Below, in pieces: positions 6,439 to 9,534 of a stretch of DNA of 9,534 bases. Source of the stretch: Dongia_A sp035274225 (GTDB lineage Bacteria > Pseudomonadota > Alphaproteobacteria > Dongiales > Dongiaceae); the NCBI GenBank assembly GCA_035274225.1, contig DATEOK010000493.1:1-9534 (forward strand), read 5' to 3'. Positions within the stretch are counted from its first letter, which is position 1. Each line of letters begins with the position of its first letter. The notes under the pieces were generated by a model, which was not told the origin of the DNA, did not search any database, and saw only the letters and a program-made list of their open reading frames with translations. Made by a program: the position numbers and the translations under genes.

Positions 6439-7452
6439 ATGAAGGTCTGCATTTATGGTGCCGGCGCGATCGGCGGCTATCTCGGCGTGCAGCTGACGCG
6501 CGTGGGTGCGGATGTCAGCCTGGTGGCGCGCGGCGCGCATCTCGCCGCCATGCGCAAGGATGGACTGAAGCTCCTGATTGACGGCGAAGAACGGGTCGCC
6601 CATCCACGCTGCACCGACGACCCATCCGAGCTCGGCCCACAGGATTACGTGATCGTCACGCTGAAGGCGCACCAGGTCTCCGGGGTCCTGGAGGCGATGC
6701 AGCCGCTCCTCGGACCGGACACCGCCATCGTGACGGCATACAACGGCATTCCCTATTGGTACTTCCATCGCCACGGTGGGTTCCTTGAAGAGACGGCGCT
6801 CGAATCGATCGATCCCGGCGCGCGGCAGTGGCGCATGCTTGGTCCCGAGCGGGGCATCGGCTGCATTGTCTATCCCGCGACCGAAGTGATCGCGCCGGGC
6901 ATCATCCAGCATGACTACGGTGACAAGTTCCCGATCGGCGAACCATCCGGCGAGACGACACCGCGGATCGAGCGCCTGAGCGCCCTGATGGCCGAGGCCG
7001 GCTTGCGCGCCCCGGTGCTCGACAACATCCGTGACGAGATCTGGCTGAAGCTCTGGGGCAACGTCTGCTTCAACCCGATCAGCGCCCTCACCCACGCCAC
7101 GCTCGACGTCATCGCGTCCGAACCGGGCACACGCGCGCTGTCGCGCCAGATGATGCTGGAGACCCAGGCGGTCGCGGAAAAGCTGGGCGTGCAGTTCCGG
7201 GTCGACATCGAGCGGCGCATCAACGGCGCCGGCTCGGTCGGCGCGCACAAGACCTCGATGCTGCAGGACCTGGAGCGTGGCCGGCCGATGGAGATCGACC
7301 CGCTGGTGACGGTGGTCCAGGAGATCGGGCGGCTCTTGGATATGCCGACACCGACCATCGACACCGTGCTCACGCTCGTACAACAGCGCGCGACCATCGC
7401 CGGCCTGTACAAAGCCGCCGACACCATCGTCCTACGCGGCACGGCCGCCTGA
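6439..7452 (+). CDS. ketopantoate-reductase-family (PanE/ApbA-like) NADPH enzyme, possible oxalyl-CoA reductase
   Basis: The protein has 337 residues. The NADPH fold begins with IYGAGAIGGYLG (5-16), and Arg31 in VARG should bind the 2'-phosphate of NADPH. By comparison with E. coli PanE, Lys76, Asn102, Lys204 (the catalytic lysine, in IWLKLWGN), Asn208, Asn212, Ser273 and Glu285 (GRPMEIDPL) all appear present, so it should be an active reductase of a 2-oxo acid-like substrate. A segment after Asn102, about residues 104-135 and rich in aromatics, is roughly 20 residues longer than in PanE, arguing against a pantothenate-pathway enzyme. M. extorquens PanE2, of this family, reduces oxalyl-CoA to glyoxylate, and the surrounding CoA ligases fit such a role (inference). 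The start is set by AGGGGAGG (6426-6433), five bases before the ATG. An in-frame ATG at 6367 lacks such a site. Other 2-oxo acids or acyl-CoAs remain possible. Confidence 0.85.
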   Translation: MKVCIYGAGAIGGYLGVQLTRVGADVSLVARGAHLAAMRKDGLKLLIDGEERVAHPRCTDDPSELGPQDYVIVTLKAHQVSGVLEAMQPLLGPDTAIVTAYNGIPYWYFHRHGGFLEETALESIDPGARQWRMLGPERGIGCIVYPATEVIAPGIIQHDYGDKFPIGEPSGETTPRIERLSALMAEAGLRAPVLDNIRDEIWLKLWGNVCFNPISALTHATLDVIASEPGTRALSRQMMLETQAVAEKLGVQFRVDIERRINGAGSVGAHKTSMLQDLERGRPMEIDPLVTVVQEIGRLLDMPTPTIDTVLTLVQQRATIAGLYKAADTIVLRGTAA

Positions 7453-7467
7453 CAGGGGAGGAATACC

Positions 7468-7515
7468 ATGCAAGAACGACAATCCAGCGCGAGCAAGGCG
7501 GGAGTCCGGCCATGA
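7468..7515 (+). CDS. 15-codon leader ORF overlapping the sucC start
   Basis: The ATG at 7468 is preceded by AGGGGAGGA (7454-7462) five bases upstream, one of the best ribosome binding sites in the window. It opens a frame of 15 residues, MQERQSSASKAGVRP. Its TGA (7513-7515) overlaps the sucC ATG (7512-7514) as ATGA, the classic arrangement for translational coupling. No domain is recognisable and the peptide is unlikely to have its own function. It may instead set or regulate sucC translation. It could also be the remnant of a former gene start. Confidence 0.45.
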   Translation: MQERQSSASKAGVRP

Positions 7516-8719
7516 ACATTCACGAATACCAGGCCAAGGCGGTGCTGAAGGAGTTCGGCGTCCCGGTCCTGCGCGGCAAGGCGGTGCACTCGGTCGACGA
7601 AGCGGCCGCGGCGGCGCGCGAGCTGGGTGGGCCGCTGTGGGTCGTCAAGAGCCAGATCCATGCCGGCGGACGCGGCAAGGGCCGCTTCAAGGAGACGGAG
7701 GCCGGTGAGAAAGGCGGCGTGCGCCTGGCACGCTCCATCGAGGAGGTCGAAGCCAACGTCCGGCAGATGCTGGGCAACACCCTCGTCACGCACCAGACCG
7801 GCCCCGCCGGCAAGGTGGTGAACCGCCTCTATATCGAGGACGGCTCGCAGATCGCGCGGGAGCTGTACCTCTCCGCGCTGGTCGATCGCGCCACCGGATG
7901 CGTGGCCTTCGTTGCTTCGACCGAAGGCGGCATGGACATCGAGGAGGTCGCCCGCAAGACGCCGGAGAAGATCGTGACCTTCTCGGTCGATCCGGCGACC
8001 GGCATCATGCCACATCACGGCCGCCTGCTGGCCAAGACGCTCGCCCTGTCCGGCGATCTCGCCAAGCAGGCCGACCAATTGCTGAGCGCGCTGTACCGTG
8101 CTTTCACCAGCAAGGATATGAGCCTTTTGGAGATCAATCCGTTGATCGAGACTAAGGACGGCCGGCTGCTCTGCCTTGATGCCAAGGTCGGCTTCGACGG
8201 CAATGCGCTGTACCGGCATCCCGATGTCGTGGCCCTGCGGGACGAGACGGAAGAGGACGCCAAGGAGATCGAGGCTTCCAAGCACGACCTCTCCTACATC
8301 GCCCTCGACGGCACCATCGGCTGCATGGTGAACGGCGCGGGCCTGGCGATGGCGACGCTGGACATCATCAAGCTCTATGGCGAATCGCCGGCGAACTTCC
8401 TCGACGTCGGCGGCAGCGCCTCCAAGGAGAAGGTGACGGCCGCCTTCAAGATCATCACCGCCGACCCGAACGTGAAGGGCATCCTGGTCAACATCTTCGG
8501 CGGCATCATGCGCTGCGACGTCATCGCCGAAGGCGTCATCGCCGCTGTCAAGGAGGTCGGCCTTGCCGTGCCGCTGGTGGTGCGGCTCGAAGGCACCAAT
8601 GTCGAACTCGGCAAGAAAATCGTGAACGAGTCAGGGCTCGACGTGATCGCGGCGGACGATCTCGACGACGCGGCCCAGAAGATCGTCAACGCCATCAAGA
8701 CCGCGGGAGGGCGCGCCTG

Positions 8720-8720
<1 letters not shown>
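7512..8720 (+). CDS. sucC: succinyl-CoA synthetase beta subunit (ADP-forming), probable second copy
   Basis: The protein has 402 residues. The N-terminal ATP-grasp domain (about 2-225) starts MNIHEYQAK and contains Lys46 in VVKSQIHAGGRGKG, EINPLI at 207-212 and DAKVGFD at 223-229. The C-terminal CoA-ligase domain carries FLDVGGSAS, NIFGGIMRCD and VRLEGTNVELGKKI. A short insertion (RFKETEAGEKGG) is typical of alphaproteobacterial SucC. With SucD it interconverts succinate, ATP and CoA with succinyl-CoA, ADP and phosphate in the cytosol. In alphaproteobacteria the citric-acid-cycle copy usually sits in mdh-sucCD-sucA. Here it follows a synthetase and a reductase under a GntR gene, so it is probably a specialised paralogue. 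CGGGAG (7499-7504) gives a ribosome binding site seven bases before the ATG, which overlaps the stop of a 15-codon leader ORF. Malate-CoA ligase (MtkA) is a less likely alternative. Confidence 0.93.

Positions 8721-9534
<814 letters not shown>

Overview
The window is GC-rich, with dense coding on both strands, alphaproteobacterial-style SucC and SucD proteins, and a tRNA-Gln(CUG) gene with an encoded CCA end. Together these point to a Bradyrhizobium-like member of the Hyphomicrobiales (inferred from protein style; no database search was possible).

Layout. (1) Positions 1-1698, minus strand: an AlgX/AlgJ-like SGNH acetyltransferase-type protein cut by the left edge, preceded by a class I SAM-dependent methyltransferase. 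They look like the end of a surface-polysaccharide decoration cluster. (2) 1865-1938, plus strand: tRNA-Gln(CUG). (3) 2178-2612: a stand-alone tandem CBS-domain protein. (4) 3118-3798: a FadR-type (FCD) GntR regulator. (5) 4097 to the right edge: a co-directional catabolic operon with four genes visible. These are a fused ADP-forming acyl-CoA synthetase with the ATP-grasp part first, a ketopantoate-reductase-like NADPH enzyme, and a sucC/sucD pair joined by a one-base overlap. sucD is cut by the right edge.

How the operon may work (inference). Two different ADP-forming acyl-CoA ligases flank a PanE-family reductase, downstream of a GntR regulator. A PanE-family enzyme (PanE2) is known as an oxalyl-CoA reductase, making glyoxylate, in Methylobacterium extorquens. 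The best hypothesis is therefore a dicarboxylate/oxalate-type module: an acid is activated to its CoA thioester, the thioester is reduced, and SucCD supplies or recovers succinyl-CoA for a CoA-transferase outside the window. The substrate is not proven by the sequence.

Regulation. Upstream of the CBS gene, the GntR gene and the operon there is in each case a TTGACA hexamer followed by an ATACC-type palindromic element. Two of these share TGGYAT-N5-ATACCA, which suggests one regulator may act on all three. Other small features are a 15-codon leader ORF overlapping the sucC start as ATGA, a near-perfect 12-bp hairpin between the synthetase and reductase genes, and a 9-bp leader hairpin just before the synthetase ribosome binding site.
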